Of a DNA stretch of 64,000 nucleotides, positions 1 to 12,427 are shown one piece after another; position 1 is the first letter of the stretch; each line of letters begins with the position of its first letter. The notes beneath the pieces are model-generated. The model had not been told where the DNA came from, ran no database searches, and saw only the letters and a list, made by a program, of their open reading frames with translations. Source of the stretch: Physcomitrium patens (Eukaryota; Streptophyta; Bryopsida; Funariales; Funariaceae); NCBI RefSeq assembly GCF_000002425.4, contig NC_037270.1:11323509-11387508 (forward strand), given 5' to 3'. The translations under genes and the position numbers were made by a program.

Positions 1-1040
1 ATCTTTTTAAAGCAAGTAATTTCCTCCGGCAATAAAGAACCATCAGAACCAATCTTCAATTCTTCAAAAGTCTCTTTAGTAAACTGATGTGCAATACTCA
101 TTGGATCTCTTAAACTTGCTTCTTTTGATGCTTCTTCCATTTGTTCTTTAGAATCTTCTGGTAATGGTCCGGCAACAAGCTTTACCTTCTTCTCTGCCGT
201 TTTATATCTCGTCTCTACAGTGACTTTTGGTGCTTGAAAAGATTCAAGTATGGTATAAACCTCTCTTGAATGAATCTCAACAATCTCATCATTATCCCCT
301 AACCCAATAGATGTAATCAATTCCAATGAATCTTCTAGTCCATTTTCTTCATAAACACCTAAAATCCTCTCATCATCTTGCAATGTACCTAACTTGCATA
401 ATTGTCCTTTAATATCATATAATCTTTTTCTTTCTTTTCTTTTAAAATCATCAACTTTCTTATACAAAATATTTCCATTCTCCGATATACCAATAAAACT
501 CGCATCAAAGGCACCTTCATCTCGCGAGAGTACCTCCTCTTTTGTACCTCCATAATCTCGCTTTATAGTGGTACCTCCCCAATATCCTTTAATCCTTCAA
601 CAATCTTTGGCAATGGTTTCTCCCTCAACCTATTTTGATTCCGTTCATGGTTAGGAGGTACTGTTAGAAATTGTACAGCTTTCCTCCCATCCTCGCTACG
701 TACCCTTGCATAAGCAGAACCATCGTCAAGTACTTTTGTTTCCATCCGTGTTGCCGTAATATAAGGTTGTCCTAAAATCAACGGATAAGACGTTCTATCT
801 TGAACAAAGAAATGTTGCTCCATCGCAACATCCCCAATCCGAATTTTGACATCTGAACAAGCTCCATATAATTCGCCCCGTGTGTTATTAGCTGCTCGAA
901 TTGCTCATCCATGTTCTATATCAATTGGCCATTTTTGCTTCTTATAAAGATCTTTAGACATGAGATTTATTTCAAAACCATGGTCAACTAAAGCAACTAT
1001 TGGTTCTTTTATATCTCCTACTTTCACCAATACCTCAGTA
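1..1040 (-). pseudogene. Protease and pre-RT spacer of element A
   Basis: Minus-strand coding remnants continue from gag. An aspartic-protease core reads VDHGFEINLMS near 960-990: the usual D-T/S-G triad is D-H-G here, as in element E. An open stretch at 563-823 contains the later ILGQPY protease motif. From about 540 to base 1 the frame matches the spacer between protease and reverse transcriptase of E (19412-19990 there), including SREVY and LPEEITCFK. The reverse transcriptase itself is outside the window. A frame change near 560 and a stop near 907 show decay. Confidence 0.75.
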
Positions 1041-1051
1041 GTTGCCCTTGC

Positions 1052-2935
1052 CTAATGCTTTCGAGTATAATGGCTCAAAGTTTCCATTTCCTTGTCACTA
1101 AAATCTTCAAAATATACTCGTTGATTATACCCATTCTTTTCATTTGTTGGTTGCTTATAACCAATATCAACCTCTTCTTCATCTCTATATATTCTTACAT
1201 CAATAGCATGACTCATTCCAGTTTCGCCCATTAATTGCCTCTTTCGCTTAATGCTGTCAATGATAACATCATGAAACTCCTTCTTTGCAATTTCCAAGAC
1301 TTCTTTCAATGTGAATTCCACCTTAGCGTTTAATATACGTTCTTCCAACACCCCTTTCAAATTTGTTGCCGCTTCAATGTTAGAAAGTAGCTTATAAGCA
1401 ATTGATTTGCCTTTATCTTTTGTCTCCTTTGTTTTTTCTCCTAATAATGCTGAGGTATCCTTTACAGGCAATTCTTGTGAAGCTGCCTCCCGAGCCTTGT
1501 CTCCTCGAGTTTGCCTCTTAGAAGAATTTCCTTCTCTAGAATTGTCAAAATTTCCTCGTCTCTTTTCTTCCATCAAAGCTTCATGTTGGCTCTTAGCAAT
1601 ATATGCATGAACTGAAAGAGACTCAACAGGATCCTCCCAACCTGTTCTACCTCGTATTGTAGCTGCAGTTCTCAATAACGCTTCTCGAGGTAATTTCTCT
1701 TTTTGCATTGTAGAAACGGCAGAAGCCGAAAACTCACTAGTTTCTGTACTTCCACCAATTTCATCATCTACTCTAGCACCATAACTTGCACTTTCTCGTG
1801 CTGCTGTTTCATGCTCTTTTAAGTAATCTTGAACCAATGCTCTCATTCCTCCCTTACCAAAATTGGTTTGAAGAAGATCCTCCCTATCTTTCAATGCTAT
1901 CTTCCCATCTTTCCAGTAAATAATTCCTTGCCGTATCATATTATTAAATTCATTGCAATCTTTCCTACTGTGTGAAGCGTTATCACACCAAATGCATCTT
2001 TGTACATATCCTTATTTTGAAACATTCTTCGAATTGTTTGTAGAAGTATTCTCTTCAAGTCTTGCCAATTTGATTTGAAGATCTCGCATTCCTCGTATAA
2101 TTTCTTCCATTCCCATATCTGCTTTCTTTGATAAGGATGTCGAAGGTTGAACTGTAGGCATTGTTGGTGGTGTTGTACGTACTGGAGCTTTGGGTGCTTG
2201 TAATGTTTTCGGAATATCGCTTCTATCCTTCCTCCTTACTCTTTTTGTAAGCAACCACACCGCATCTTCAACGTTCTTTCACTTTGTTGTCAATCCTTCA
2301 TCTTCTTCTTTGTCTTCACGAAGAGGTTCTAATTTCCCTTGCAATTCTCCATCAGCAGCTTGAAGTAATAGATCAACTTTGTTCGGCTCCAATGTCAATT
2401 TTTCTACCTTCCATAATTGAGAATACTGCCTTTCAAATTCCCTTAGTAGCTCTGTTGCTTGCAAATTCTTATTGGGCCGTTCAATCCATTCCAGAAACAG
2501 CTTCTTAGTAACGCGATCAGCATCTTCCAAGAAATATTCGTCTTTAAATGCATGTGAAAAAACCTCCCATGAATTCCCATAACGATCCGTAATCAATGTA
2601 ATATAGTCTCTTATCTCCGTTATCGTGGCAAGTCCAAATAATTCAACCATTTCCTTCTCAGAAACCCGATTTAATTCCATTTCACGAACATAACATCTTA
2701 AATACCTTGAAATATTCCTCCCATCAAATTGATCAATTTTATTGACCACTGCTTGCAATGCTTTGGTTGCCAAAGCTTCCTTTCGATCATTGCTTTGTTG
2801 TTGCTGCATTGATAATGAAAAGGCTTGAAACATACGAGCAATAGACGGATCCATGTGCCTACCTTGTCCTTTAGAAGAATCCCCACCAGAAACTTCTTCC
2901 AAAAATCCTTTAAAATTTTTATTTTCATTTTCCAT
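1052..2935 (-). pseudogene. gag of element A with CCHC knuckle
   Basis: The frame opens with ATG at 2935 and is clean for 218 codons, a good capsid-like stretch (MQQQQS..., then an acidic end), stops near 2277, continues in the same frame for 82 codons, stops near 2010 and continues to 1052. Just after the second stop the minus strand codes CIWCDNASHSRKDC, a perfect CX2CX4HX4C zinc knuckle used by gag to bind genomic RNA. After it comes a conserved YWKDGKIALKD segment shared with element E. The second stop is CAA-to-TAA relative to E. With two in-frame stops it is not expected to make a full gag. The first stop lies at the same place as a stop in E. Confidence 0.8.
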
Positions 2936-2985
2936 AAAATAAAGATAAAATCAACCAAAATCCAATACCTTCCACCTCAAGCTTT

Positions 2986-3001
2986 CATGTCGGGTTCACC
3001 A
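2986..3001 (-). other. Candidate primer-binding site of element A
   Basis: Four bases (TAAG) after the LTR end, the minus strand reads TGGTGAACCCGACATG. Element E has the near-identical TGGTGAATCCAACGTG at the same distance from its LTR (14209-14224). Starting with TGG it could pair with a tRNA 3' end, but I could not assign the tRNA. Confidence 0.45.
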
Positions 3002-3005
3002 CTTA

Positions 3006-4267
3006 TGTCGTATTACGTGCTTTCCTGCTCGAGAACACGCCGGGCGTCTGGTTGTAGAAGGTAGTATGAAGATTCGCCAATACTCAAGCAGTCTATCACT
3101 TTTTGACTGCTAGAATATAAACGACTGCAAGAATACACCGTAAATCTATACAGATGCCCTTCGACTGCTCGCCGAAGTCCTTTTTGCCCCAGTCGGTAGG
3201 TCTCTAGATGTTACAAAGAACCCCGAACAACCCAAACTGTTAATCTTCGATACCGCTTTGTACTTATGATCTTGTATCCACTTACTCTCTTGTTAGATTA
3301 ACTCAATAAATTTCATTCACTCCGCATACTCAATCCTATAGACACCCTTTTAATTCTTCAATCACAGGCGTAACTCGATTTCACAAAACAGTCAAGAGTA
3401 ATCAAACCCACTTCATTAAAAATCCCGATTCACCATTACAATACTGACTTCAGCAACGATTGCCTCAGTCTTCCCAAAACCCTATGAAGGAAAAAAAAAC
3501 CCAATTCTCCGTCTTCTTTCCCCGCCCGAAGCATGAAGCTAGCTCTCTCCGATCCTTCACAAAAACCCCCTAAACTTATTCTCTCCCCTAACTTTATCCT
3601 CTGAATTTCTTCAATCTTCCGTCTTGGATCCAGAATTGGCTCCCACCGTCAGAGCTTGGATCCGAAATTGGCTCTCGCCGTCAGAGCTTTCTCTCCCATT
3701 TTTACTTTTAAGAGATCTTTTTACCAAAAACAATGTTCCCTGAAACGGCACAAAGAACAGGACAGCCTGAAACAGAATCGAAACCCCGTAATCGGGGCCA
3801 CATTGAATCGTCCGACCAATTCAGGTCTCATATTGGCTAAGAGTCCAGTAGTAAGACCCAGATGTCCCCGTAATTGGATCAAATTGGTCCTTTGCGTCAG
3901 ATTGGCTGAGGCCCGTAGTAAGACCTGGATTTTCCCGTAATTAGACTACATTGGGTTGCCCGGCCAATTCAGGTCTCATATTGGATAAGAGTACCCGGAT
4001 TGGATGCTTGAAATTGGATCCAATTGGCTCTTCGAATCAAGCTCACCCGTCGTGTGAATTGGTCCTTTCTCTTCCTATTGACTCCCGTTATTGGAATCAA
4101 ATGGAGCATTTCAGTATGCCCCGGCTGACTGTAATGGGGTGACTGAACCTGGCCACTCAGTATTTGCACTGGAGTTGGTCGTTGCTCCCAATATTCGAGG
4201 TAACTGAACATTAATAAAAGTCCCCTTTCTTTATATTTTCACGGTATACTCGTGTTACAACACGACA
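3006..4267 (-). repeat. 5' LTR of element A
   Basis: Begins TGTCGTGTTG and ends TACGACA when read on the minus strand. A solo copy of the same LTR lies at 16835-17972. This copy is about 125 bp longer, largely because a segment of about 148 bp (around 3788-3935 and again from about 3936) is tandemly repeated; the phrase AATTCAGGTCTCATATTGG starts at 3818 and again at 3966. The solo LTR has it once. Confidence 0.8.
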
Positions 4268-4271
4268 ACGT

Positions 4272-4594
4272 ATCCTTTGACATCTTTGTAATTCAAGTGG
4301 TTCATCATCTAATGGTCGTTTTCACGAGCTACTTGGTTGAGATGATATGATCCACAAGGCATCTATCTCTTGACTATTCATATCATTTAAAGTCGATAAG
4401 AACAAAAGAATATAAACAAGCTATGGTTGTGAATTCAAACTACTGACTTATAATATTATAAACATTGAAAAAATTGCCTCTTCAGAGGTTGCCTCCTTCC
4501 CTTCTTTATGAGGCCAAGAACTAAGAATCTTCATAGTGAAGCCATCTTATCAAGCTACTATTCTTTATTTTACCACTTTTGATCTAGATAGATG
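4272..4594 (-). other. 3' flank of element C, left of B1
   Basis: Read on the minus strand after removal of B1, the codons just after the chromodomain continue as HLSRSK, matching HLSKSR in B1 and B3 at the same place. This is what shows that B1 landed within C. Farther on there is a purine-rich stretch (GAAGGGAAGGAGG, near 4490-4505) that could be a polypurine tract. No other coding sequence is seen. Confidence 0.5.
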
Positions 4595-5150
4595 TATCAC
4601 AGATATACACATATATGCTAATAATTACTTATATAAATAAGTAAAAATAGAAATAGATAAAAATAAGTAAATTCTATAATATCTTTTATAGTAGCTTCCT
4701 AGAAGCTTTATAAATGTTGCTTTGATTTTATGGATGTCTATAATTGATTCTTTGGATTAAAAAAGTAGTCAACAAGTTGGCCATATGCCACACATGTTGT
4801 TAGCTTGAAGACCAAGCTAACTATATGGCACACATGTAGAAAAACTTGCCTTATAAGTGAAGGCATGTATCCTACAAAGTCAACACATATTGGAGGTCCT
4901 ATAGAACATTACCACATAGCCTCTAGTTAGATATATAGAGACAAGAGTAAAGCCCTCTTCACTCTTGTCAACTCCTTTCTTGCTTCTAGTCTAGTTTTAA
5001 GAGTCTCAAGTTTCCTTGTCTTTTGGCAATAAGCCATTTCAGTTTTTGTTTAATATATATACTTTTTTATTTTTATTTTTATTTTATTATTCTTTCTTTG
5101 ATATGAATTTCCTTGGTTTATACATCATCTTTTAATTCATGTCCTTGACA
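4595..5150 (+). repeat. Left LTR of B1
   Basis: Starts TATCACAG (TGTC expected, G-to-A change) and ends CCTTGACA. Related LTRs are at 9630-10066, about 30385-30884 (B3), 30885-32785 interrupted (B2 left), 38185-38712 (B2 right), and in reverse at 39115-41010 interrupted and 42405-42640. Confidence 0.8.
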
Positions 5151-5305
5151 GATTGACAAGAATACACTTATAATATGAAATCTTTTTTCTTGTCTTGATT
5201 AAGAGTGGATTATTCTTTTTTCATGATAAGTCATAAGCATATTAGAAGTTATGGATTATCCTCTTCTAAACTAATATTTTTCTTTCTATTTTCTTTATCT
5301 TTAAG
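5151..5305 (+). other. Leader of B1
   Basis: Sequence after the LTR resembles the leaders of B2 (32786-33010) and C (28610-28735), including a shared GTTATGGATTATCC / GTTGTGGATTACC phrase. No coding sequence seen. Confidence 0.5.
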
Positions 5306-6033
5306 TCATTTCTTCTATAATAAAAAAAATCACTTACTTACTACCTTTAATGTAGATGCAATGATTTCAACCCTCTAGAACTTCTTCATTTAAACTCCAA
5401 ATTCATCAAACAGTATATAAAAAGTATAGTCAAGAAAGTACTTTTTCCAACTCCAATTGCCAATCCATTGTTGTTTTCTGTAAACATATGTTATGCCCTA
5501 AAGAGTGGCAATAGATATAAAATTGACACCTTAACTTTGAGCACCAATAACTCCTTCATAAAAACTCCAAATCATACAAAATTTATATCCAATTTGTATC
5601 CAAAAACCTAAATTTGATGACCATAGCCTCTAAAGCTCAAATGACTTCAAAAAAAAAACCCTAATTCCTAATAAGGCCTTGAGCAGCCTCCTTAAAGTCC
5701 ATTGGATATAGCCTTCAACCAATAGAAATAAAGATCTCCATTCTTTACCTTCATCCAACCATGCCTTGCTTTCATTCTTCTCAATAAGCCTCCTACTAGT
5801 TAAGATTTTTTTCTTTAGACTCTAATCTCGTGTCAAGGCTTCATACTAAATATTTAGGTCTTATAATTTTTTTTAAATGCTATAATCAAAATAGATAAAA
5901 CTCAAAATAAAGTTTTTTTATATCCACTTTCTTAAAAATTAATCTATTAACCATTTTAACATACATTAAGATTTATGAACATATTATATGTCTTAACTAA
6001 TTTTTATATACTATAAGTAATTACAATATGATA
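5306..6033 (+). repeat. D-type LTR fragment (D1) inside B1
   Basis: Matches the 3' two-thirds of the D LTR at 15575-16830 in the same orientation, and is an inverted repeat of 12428-12910. It ends TATGATA (GACA with C-to-T change) at 6033 and is followed by ACAT, fitting the 4-bp target rule of this group. The first part of the LTR and the left target copy are missing, and with it most of B1 gag. Confidence 0.75.
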
Positions 6034-6049
6034 ACATTACTATAATTTG

Positions 6050-6690
6050 ACAGCAATATCAACATCTCCTTAACACATACATTCAGAAGTAGAGGATATG
6101 CAAATTGATGTGATACATTTTAAATCTCTTACTGAGCAAGAAAAGATTCATTGCCATCAAGAAGGATTGTACTTATATTGTGGAGAACCTAAACACACTA
6201 TTCAACATTCTCCAAAAAAGTGACAAAATTACACAATGAAAAGCATATCTATCAAAGAAGATAATGTGTTAAAAAATAAAATTATTCACCTACAATAGGG
6301 ACCGTGTGGCTAGAATCTTATACAATATTTAATGAAGGTCCTATCTTCTCCTCAAAACCCTCTCCTTGTTTTATAGTAGATGTGCGTTTAGGATCTAATT
6401 ATTATAAAGCTTGTACCTTAATAGATTCAGGAGCCTCAATTTGTTTTTTAGATGTAGAATTTGTTAAAAGTTATAAAATACCGTTAGTACAAAAAACCAA
6501 ACCTATTCATGTTGAAATCATAGATGGTCGTCCATTGTCTTTTGAAGATATTACTCATAAAACACTTCTTATAGATATAGCAATAAATGGTCATAGTAAT
6601 TACATAATCTTTAATATAAATAGATCATCCTTTAATCCAGTCATTTTAGGTTTATCATCGTTAAAAAAGTATAATCCTTATATATGTTGA
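6050..6690 (+). pseudogene. gag knuckle remnant and protease of B1
   Basis: At about 6150-6220 the frame reads YLYCGEPKHTIQHSP, a CCHC knuckle in which the first Cys is Tyr and the last is Ser. After a break, an open frame 6304-6690 (128 codons) holds an intact aspartic-protease core LIDSGASICFLD and the downstream VEIIDGRPLSF and VILGL motifs. Protease processes the gag-pol polyprotein of the element. The protease frame ends at a TGA near 6688, before RT. Confidence 0.8.
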
Positions 6691-6869
6691 ATTCCTTGTA
6701 CCTTTGACTTTTCTAAAAGTATAATTAAGAGTGAAATTAATTCAGTAGTAAGTTATAAGTCTAGTCAAATTGAACCTATGTTTGTAAATACTAGAGCTTT
6801 CTTGTACGCTCTAAAAGAAAGATTATCTTATATCATTTATACCACACTTGTTTCTAATGATGTAAAGAC

Positions 6870-8330
6870 TTTAAGTGGCATTTTCAATCAATAACAAGAA
6901 TTTCAAGATATATTTGGAAAGAAGAATGCGGATACTCTTCAAGAACATCATTCCTATGACTGCTCAATTGACCTTCAAGAAAGAGCACAAGCGCCATTTG
7001 GACCAATCTATAGTTTATTATAAAATAAATTGGCTGAACTCAAGGAATATATTAAAAAGAATATTGCTAAGAATTTCATACACCATTCCAAATCACCAGC
7101 AGGAGCTCCAATCTTATTTAAGAAGAAGAAAGATGGATCATTATAGATGTGAATTGATTATTGAGGACTCAACAAGATTACCATAAAAACAAGTACCTTC
7201 TATCTTTGATATCCAAACTTCTTGATCAACTGAATCAAGCTAAGATCTATACAAAAATAAATCTATGCGAAGCATACAATCTAGTATCTATTTAAGAAGG
7301 AGATGAATGGAAGAGTGTGTTTTGAACTAGGTATCGGTATTTTGAATACAATGCCATATCTTTTGGACTTATAAATGCTCCGAAAACTTTTCAATATCTA
7401 ATAAATGATATTTTTTGAGAGTTTTTAGACAATTTTGTTATCTGTTATCAAGACAATATCTTGATCTATTATAAAAACATAGATAAATATGAACTTTATA
7501 TTCATTGTGAGTTACAAAAATTAAGAAATGGAGGTCTCTATGCCAAGATAGAAAAGTATATATTCCTTACTACTCAAGTTGACTTCTTAAGATACATCAT
7601 TTCAAATGATGAACTTATGATAGATCCTAAGAAAGTTCAAATGATTATAAATTGGAAGATTCTAAAAACGATAAGAGATGTCCAATGCTTCTTGGGCTTT
7701 GCCAACTATTATCAAATCTTCATCAAAGACTTCTCTAGAATTGCAGCTCCACTTACATATTTGACTTGCAAAGACAAACTTGAGTGGAGCAAAGAAGCTG
7801 AAGCGTCTTTTGAAACTTTGAAGTTAGCCTTTATTTTTGCACTAATCTTGTATTGCGTCAATTTTTCTAAGGTATTTTTTATATAAATAGATACATCAAA
7901 CTTTGCTTTGAGTGCCGTATTATCGCAAATAGGAATAGATGATAAACTTCACCTAATAGCTTTTCATTTCAAAAAATTTTCAATAGCCGAGATTAACTAT
8001 GAAATCTACGATAAAGAACTTCTTGCAATTATGGATTCATTTCAAGAATGGCATCATCATCTAGAAGGCGCTTCTTATTCAGTCACTCTATGTATTGATC
8101 ACAAGAATCTCGAGTACTTCTTATCAAGACGTGTTTTAAATCATTGCCAAGTCCATTTGAGCATGTTCTTATCAAGATTTGATTTCAAGATCACATATCG
8201 ATCCAAAAAACAACAAGGTATGTCAAACACCATTTCTAGACCTTCTTATCTTATACCAAAAGAAAAAAATGCATCTTTTGATCAGCAAAGAATAATTCTC
8301 TTAAAGCCAAAGCATTTTCATCTTTGAATA
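6870..8330 (+). pseudogene. Reverse transcriptase and RNase H of B1
   Basis: Traces of the RT N-terminus ([18 protein letters not shown]) are found at 6990-7130 with stops. The palm continues at 7380-7890 with ISFGLINAPKTFQYLI and the active site, which reads YQDN rather than the required YxDD: the second Asp is Asn (GAT-to-AAT type). The thumb/connection motif QCFLGFANYYQIFIKDFS follows. RNase H remnants at 7890-8330 include LSQIGIDDKLHLIAFHFKKFS and NYEIYDKELLAI. Dead by active-site change and stops. Confidence 0.85.
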
Positions 8331-8489
8331 ATAAAATCAACATTGATTGTTGATTCGACCTTTATAAAATAAATCCGATCAAGTATGTCTTTTGATCTTC
8401 TTATTGACAATATCAAAAATCCTTCTTCTAAGTTTCAAGATAATTTTGAGTTTGAGTTCAAAAGCAACCTACTTTATTTTAAAAGTCGA

Positions 8490-9310
8490 TTATATGTTCC
8501 AAAAAAAAAATACAATTATGTATTCTTCAAGCACGTCATGACTTTCTAGTAATAGGACACTTTGGATACAATAAGACTTTAGAGCATATATTTAGAGATT
8601 TTTAGTAGCCTCAAATGTGGAAGGATGTAGAAGAATTTGTTCAGTCAAGCAACATTTGTTCAAGATCAAAAACTCTTTGTCATTGACCTTACAAACTTCT
8701 TCAACCATTTTCTATTCCAGAACAACTATAGTCTTCTATTTCTATGGATTATATCATGGATCTTCTAATCTCAGATTCTTATGACTTTATATTTATGATA
8801 GTAGATCATTTTACTAAGATGGCACATTGTATACTATGTACAAAATCTATCACTGGTGAACAAAAAGCTAAACTCTTTCTTAACATCTATTGCTATCATG
8901 GATTATCCAAGGATATTATATTTGATAGGAGAACTCAGTTTGTATCAAGATTTTGGTGGATTCTTTTGAAGATTCTAAGAGTAGATATAAAACTATCTTT
9001 GGCATTCCATCCTTAAATTGATGGACAAACAAAGCATGTTAATCAAATTTTGAAGCAATATTTAAGATGTACCATCAAATACCAATAAGATGATTGGATA
9101 ATTTTTTTGCCATTGGCAATAATAAGTAGACAATAATGAAGAGTTTGAAAAGAAAGAAGTCCTAGATTCAAGGTGGCCCCAAAATAAATTGAAATATCTT
9201 ATCTATTTGTGTGGATATGATATTAATAAATGTACGTGAGAGCCAATAAAGAATCTTGTAAATGTAGCAAAGGCAGTGGAGGCTTTTCATCAATGACATC
9301 TATCAAAATC
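8490..9310 (+). pseudogene. Integrase with C-terminal chromodomain of B1
   Basis: Remnants of the zinc-binding part (near 8520-8700) lead into the catalytic core: MDYIMDLL, IFDRRTQFVSRF, then GQTKHVNQILKQYL near 9020-9065. The third member of the DDE triad, the Glu of GQTE, is Lys here. After a gap the frame at about 9133-9300 reads EVLDSRWPQNKLKYLIYLCGYD, recognisable as a chromodomain, the histone-mark reader used by chromoviruses to direct insertion. Several stops. Confidence 0.8.
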
Positions 9311-9629
9311 AAGATAAAATCTTCTATATAAAAGAAACAAGATCTAGGCAAGATAACATTCTACTTTTTGAATTCTTATTTGTAGCTTCTTTGTAGTTAT
9401 CATAGTAAAGAGATGGAGAACCAACAACTAATAGATTTGATTGAAGAGCCTTTGTTTGCTGACTTGTCGGATGAGACATTACGATTGTCACAACCTTGAA
9501 GATAATGTAATCGAGATGAAGATCTTCAAGAATAATATATTTTTTCTTGAATAGATGACAAAATACAATGCATTTGGTATCACGACCTTAGAAGAGACTT
9601 TGGATGTTTGATAATTTTATTAGAAGTAG

Positions 9630-10066
9630 AAATAACTCGTGACTTTATAGGTATCTATAATTGATTTTTTGGATTAAAAAAGTGATCAACAAGTTGGCCA
9701 TGTGCCATACATATTATTAGTTTGAAGACTAAGCTAATTGTGTGGCCCACAAGTATAAAAACTTACCTTATAAGCTAAAGCATATATCTTATAAAATTAA
9801 CATATATTGGTGGTCCTATAGAACATTGTCACGTAGAACCTAATTAGATAATATATATAAAGACAAGAATGAAGCCTTCTTTACTCTTATCAAATCCTTT
9901 CTTGCTTTTAGTCTAGTTTCAATAGTCTCAATTTTTCTTGTCTTTTCACAATAAGCCATTTCAGTTTCTTTTTAATATACATAATTCTTTATTTCTATTT
10001 TATTACTCTTTCTTTGACATAAATTTCATTGGTTTATGCATCATCTTTTAGTTCATGTCCTTGACA
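9630..10066 (+). repeat. Right LTR of B1, 5' truncated
   Basis: Aligns with 4680-5150 of the left LTR and ends with the same CCTTGACA. The first 100 bases or so are missing: internal sequence matching 37860-37930 of B2 passes straight into mid-LTR near 9630. Confidence 0.8.
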
Positions 10067-11130
10067 AGATGTCATTGATGGAACCTTTGAACCTTTATTT
10101 GTGCATTTACAAAGTTATGAGGTAGTTCCCATGTGTGATTGTTGATATTATATCTGTGCCAATGAACCAGATATTCAAGCCTTCCATATCTTATCCATGA
10201 ATTTAATACCTCTTCTATCTCAAATTCAACATGATCATTGATTTCAATCATAGAAGGTGGTAGTTGTCTTCAACCTGATATATTTGATTCTTTATACCTT
10301 TCCAAAAGTGAAACATGAAAGACAAGATGAATTTTCATGGATGAAGGTAACTCCAAGCAATAAGTTACGTTATTAATTTATTTTTGAATCACAAACGGTT
10401 CCAACCTTTGGTAGTCCAACTTATCACATAGCTTGTTGGTTTTTATATTGCGTCAAAGAAGCCATATTTTGTCACCAACTTGAAATAGAGGATGTTCCTT
10501 CCTCAATTCATCTACTAGTAGCTTATAATGTTGTTGAGTCCTTTTTAGGTGAGTCTTCATGGTTGATTAAAGTTTAGCCATCTTCACAACAAATTCCTCT
10601 ATTATTGGATTTGTCGACTTTGAAGGCTCTATTATATCTAACTTTGGATGATGATTGTAGTTTGAGTAGAATGATATTTTTTGCATAAATACATGGATTA
10701 TATTGTTATATACAAACTTTGCCAACCAAAAATAGAAAGTCTAATTGTCTTGTTGATAGTTGATAGTAGACTTCAAATATTACGCAAAAATTTGGTTGAT
10801 TTATTTTATTTGGCCATCAATTTGAGGATAGAAGATAGTAGAAAGGTTGATGTTAATCTTAAGAAACTTGAAAAGTGCCTTCCAAAACCTTGATATAAAT
10901 TGTGATCCATGATCTAACATAATATTGTTTGGCAATCTGTCGTAATAATAGACATTGTCAATAAAAAGTCTTGCCATCTCTTTACTAGTAATTGACTTCT
11001 TGAAAAGTATAAAATGTGCTATCTTGGTCAATTAATCAACGACTATGAAGATAGTGTCAAATAAGCTTGATGGTGGAAGATCTATAATAAAATCCATAGA
11101 GATAGATGACCATGGTTGTCTTGAAATAGG
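10067..11130 (-). pseudogene. Integrase C-half and chromodomain of element C
   Basis: Minus strand. Core remnants at 10801-11130 include VDxLTKIAHFILFKKSI, MLDHGSQFISRFWKALF and DGQIK; the last is the GQTE motif with Glu changed to Lys, followed by a stop. After the integrase C-terminal part (KIHLVFHVSLLERYKES near 10290-10330), the frame at about 10090-10230 codes a well-preserved chromodomain: EIEEVLNSWIRYGRLEYLVH and then WHRY...HTWELP. The stop (TGA) is at 10072-10074, just at the point where B1 inserted. Confidence 0.85.
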
Positions 11131-12427
11131 AAAGGATTGAAGAAGTACACATGGCCAATGTCAAGGGTTCTTTGACCTTGAACAAGTATCACATGATAGT
11201 ACAAATTTCTTAATATTCTTTCACATTTTAGGCTACTAAAAATCTCTAGACAAAAGTTCCAAGGTCTTGTAGAATCCAAAAATCTTTGGCTGCAGGGAAG
11301 TCATGGCATGTTTGAAGAATGCGCAAGCAAATTGGCCCTTTAGGAATAAAAAAATATTATTTAAAGAATAAGATGTTGTCTTTATACTTGAATTTAAAAG
11401 ACTCTTCACAAAGGTTGTTGGCAAGATGCTTTATATTAAGAACAAGAGGGTCTGTGTTTGAAGCTTTATAAACTTCATTAAGAAATGATAAATCCACAGG
11501 TATTGATACATTAGTTACTCAAAGATGAAATTGCTCAGGTTTTAAGAAGGTTGTCTATTATTGATCATATGCTGCCTTGCCTTCTTTTGGTTTAAGGTAG
11601 GAACATCTTGATAATGCATCTGATAACTCTTATTGGCTCTTGGATCGATATGAAATACAAAAGTCAATTTGTGATAAAAATATATTCTAACGCATTCTTT
11701 ATTGTAGATTTTATAGTTGATTTTTGCCATTGAGAATTTTTTAGATTAAAATTCAATTAGATGAAGTTTGTCATCTTCTCCATATTGCAATAAGATTGAT
11801 TTTAATGCAAAGTCTAAGGCATCGATCTCCATAAAATAGGGCTTGTTAAAATTTGGTTGTATCAAACTTGGAGCTCTTGTGAAAACATCTCTTAAGCTTT
11901 GAAAAGCTTTTTTTGCTTTAGAAAACCAATCAAGCTTGTCTTTACATGTCAATCGTATAAGTAGAGTACCAAACTTGGAATAATTCATAACAAAAATCTT
12001 TTAGAAGTTTATAAATCCAACAAAGCATTGGACATCACATATAGTTTTTGACTTTGTCCAATACATGATTGCTTGTATCTTCTTTGGATCCATAGAAAGG
12101 CCTTTGTTGTAAATAATATATCCAAAAAATTCGACTTGAGGCACATGAAATATACACTTCTCCAATTTTTCATATAGCCCAGCACTTCGTAACTTTTTTA
12201 ATATAATACAGATATATTTTTTGTAGTCTATCAAAGTCTTAAAAAATATTAGAATATCATCTAAATAGATCACAACAAACCCATCAAAATTCTTGCCAAA
12301 TATGCCATCTATTAAGTGTTGGGATATGGCTACTATATTAATAAATCCAAAAGGCATGACATTATATTCAAAATGTTCATACCTAGTTTAAAATGTTATC
12401 TTCTATTCATCTCCCTCCTTAATACAT
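11130..12427 (-). pseudogene. RNase H and C-half of reverse transcriptase, element C
   Basis: RNase H remnants lie at 11540-11990 (KPYFMEIDALDFALKSILLQ, AKINYKIYNKE). The reverse transcriptase palm is open at 12001-12357 and keeps the active site YLDD (VVIYLDDILIF), unlike B1 and B2. The segment ends at 12427 where the D solo LTR begins; the N-terminal half resumes at 24895. Confidence 0.85.

Larger units (their letters stand above)
1..4267 (-). mobile_element. Element A: Ty3/gypsy-type LTR retrotransposon, cut by window edge
   Basis: Minus-strand element whose 5' LTR lies at the right (3006-4267), followed leftward by a primer-site candidate, gag, protease and the start of pol, which runs off the window at base 1. 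Protein order and sequence match element E (12911-24084), so both belong to one lineage. The right end GACA at 4267 is followed by ACGT, a plausible 4-bp target duplication; its partner lies outside the window. To the right of that, sequence resumes as the 3' end of element C, so A appears to have inserted in C. The gag frame has only a few stops, making A one of the less decayed copies here. Confidence 0.85.
4595..10066 (+). mobile_element. Element B1: decayed chromodomain Ty3/gypsy element
   Basis: Plus-strand element with direct-repeat LTRs (4595-5150; truncated copy 9630-10066), both ending ATGTCCTTGACA. AGATG stands directly before the left LTR (4590-4594) and directly after the right LTR (10067-10071), a 5-bp target duplication. 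Between them are a leader, an intruding D LTR fragment where most of gag should be, then gag knuckle, protease, reverse transcriptase, RNase H, integrase and chromodomain. Frames are broken in many places. Host sequence is element C, in opposite orientation. Confidence 0.85.
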
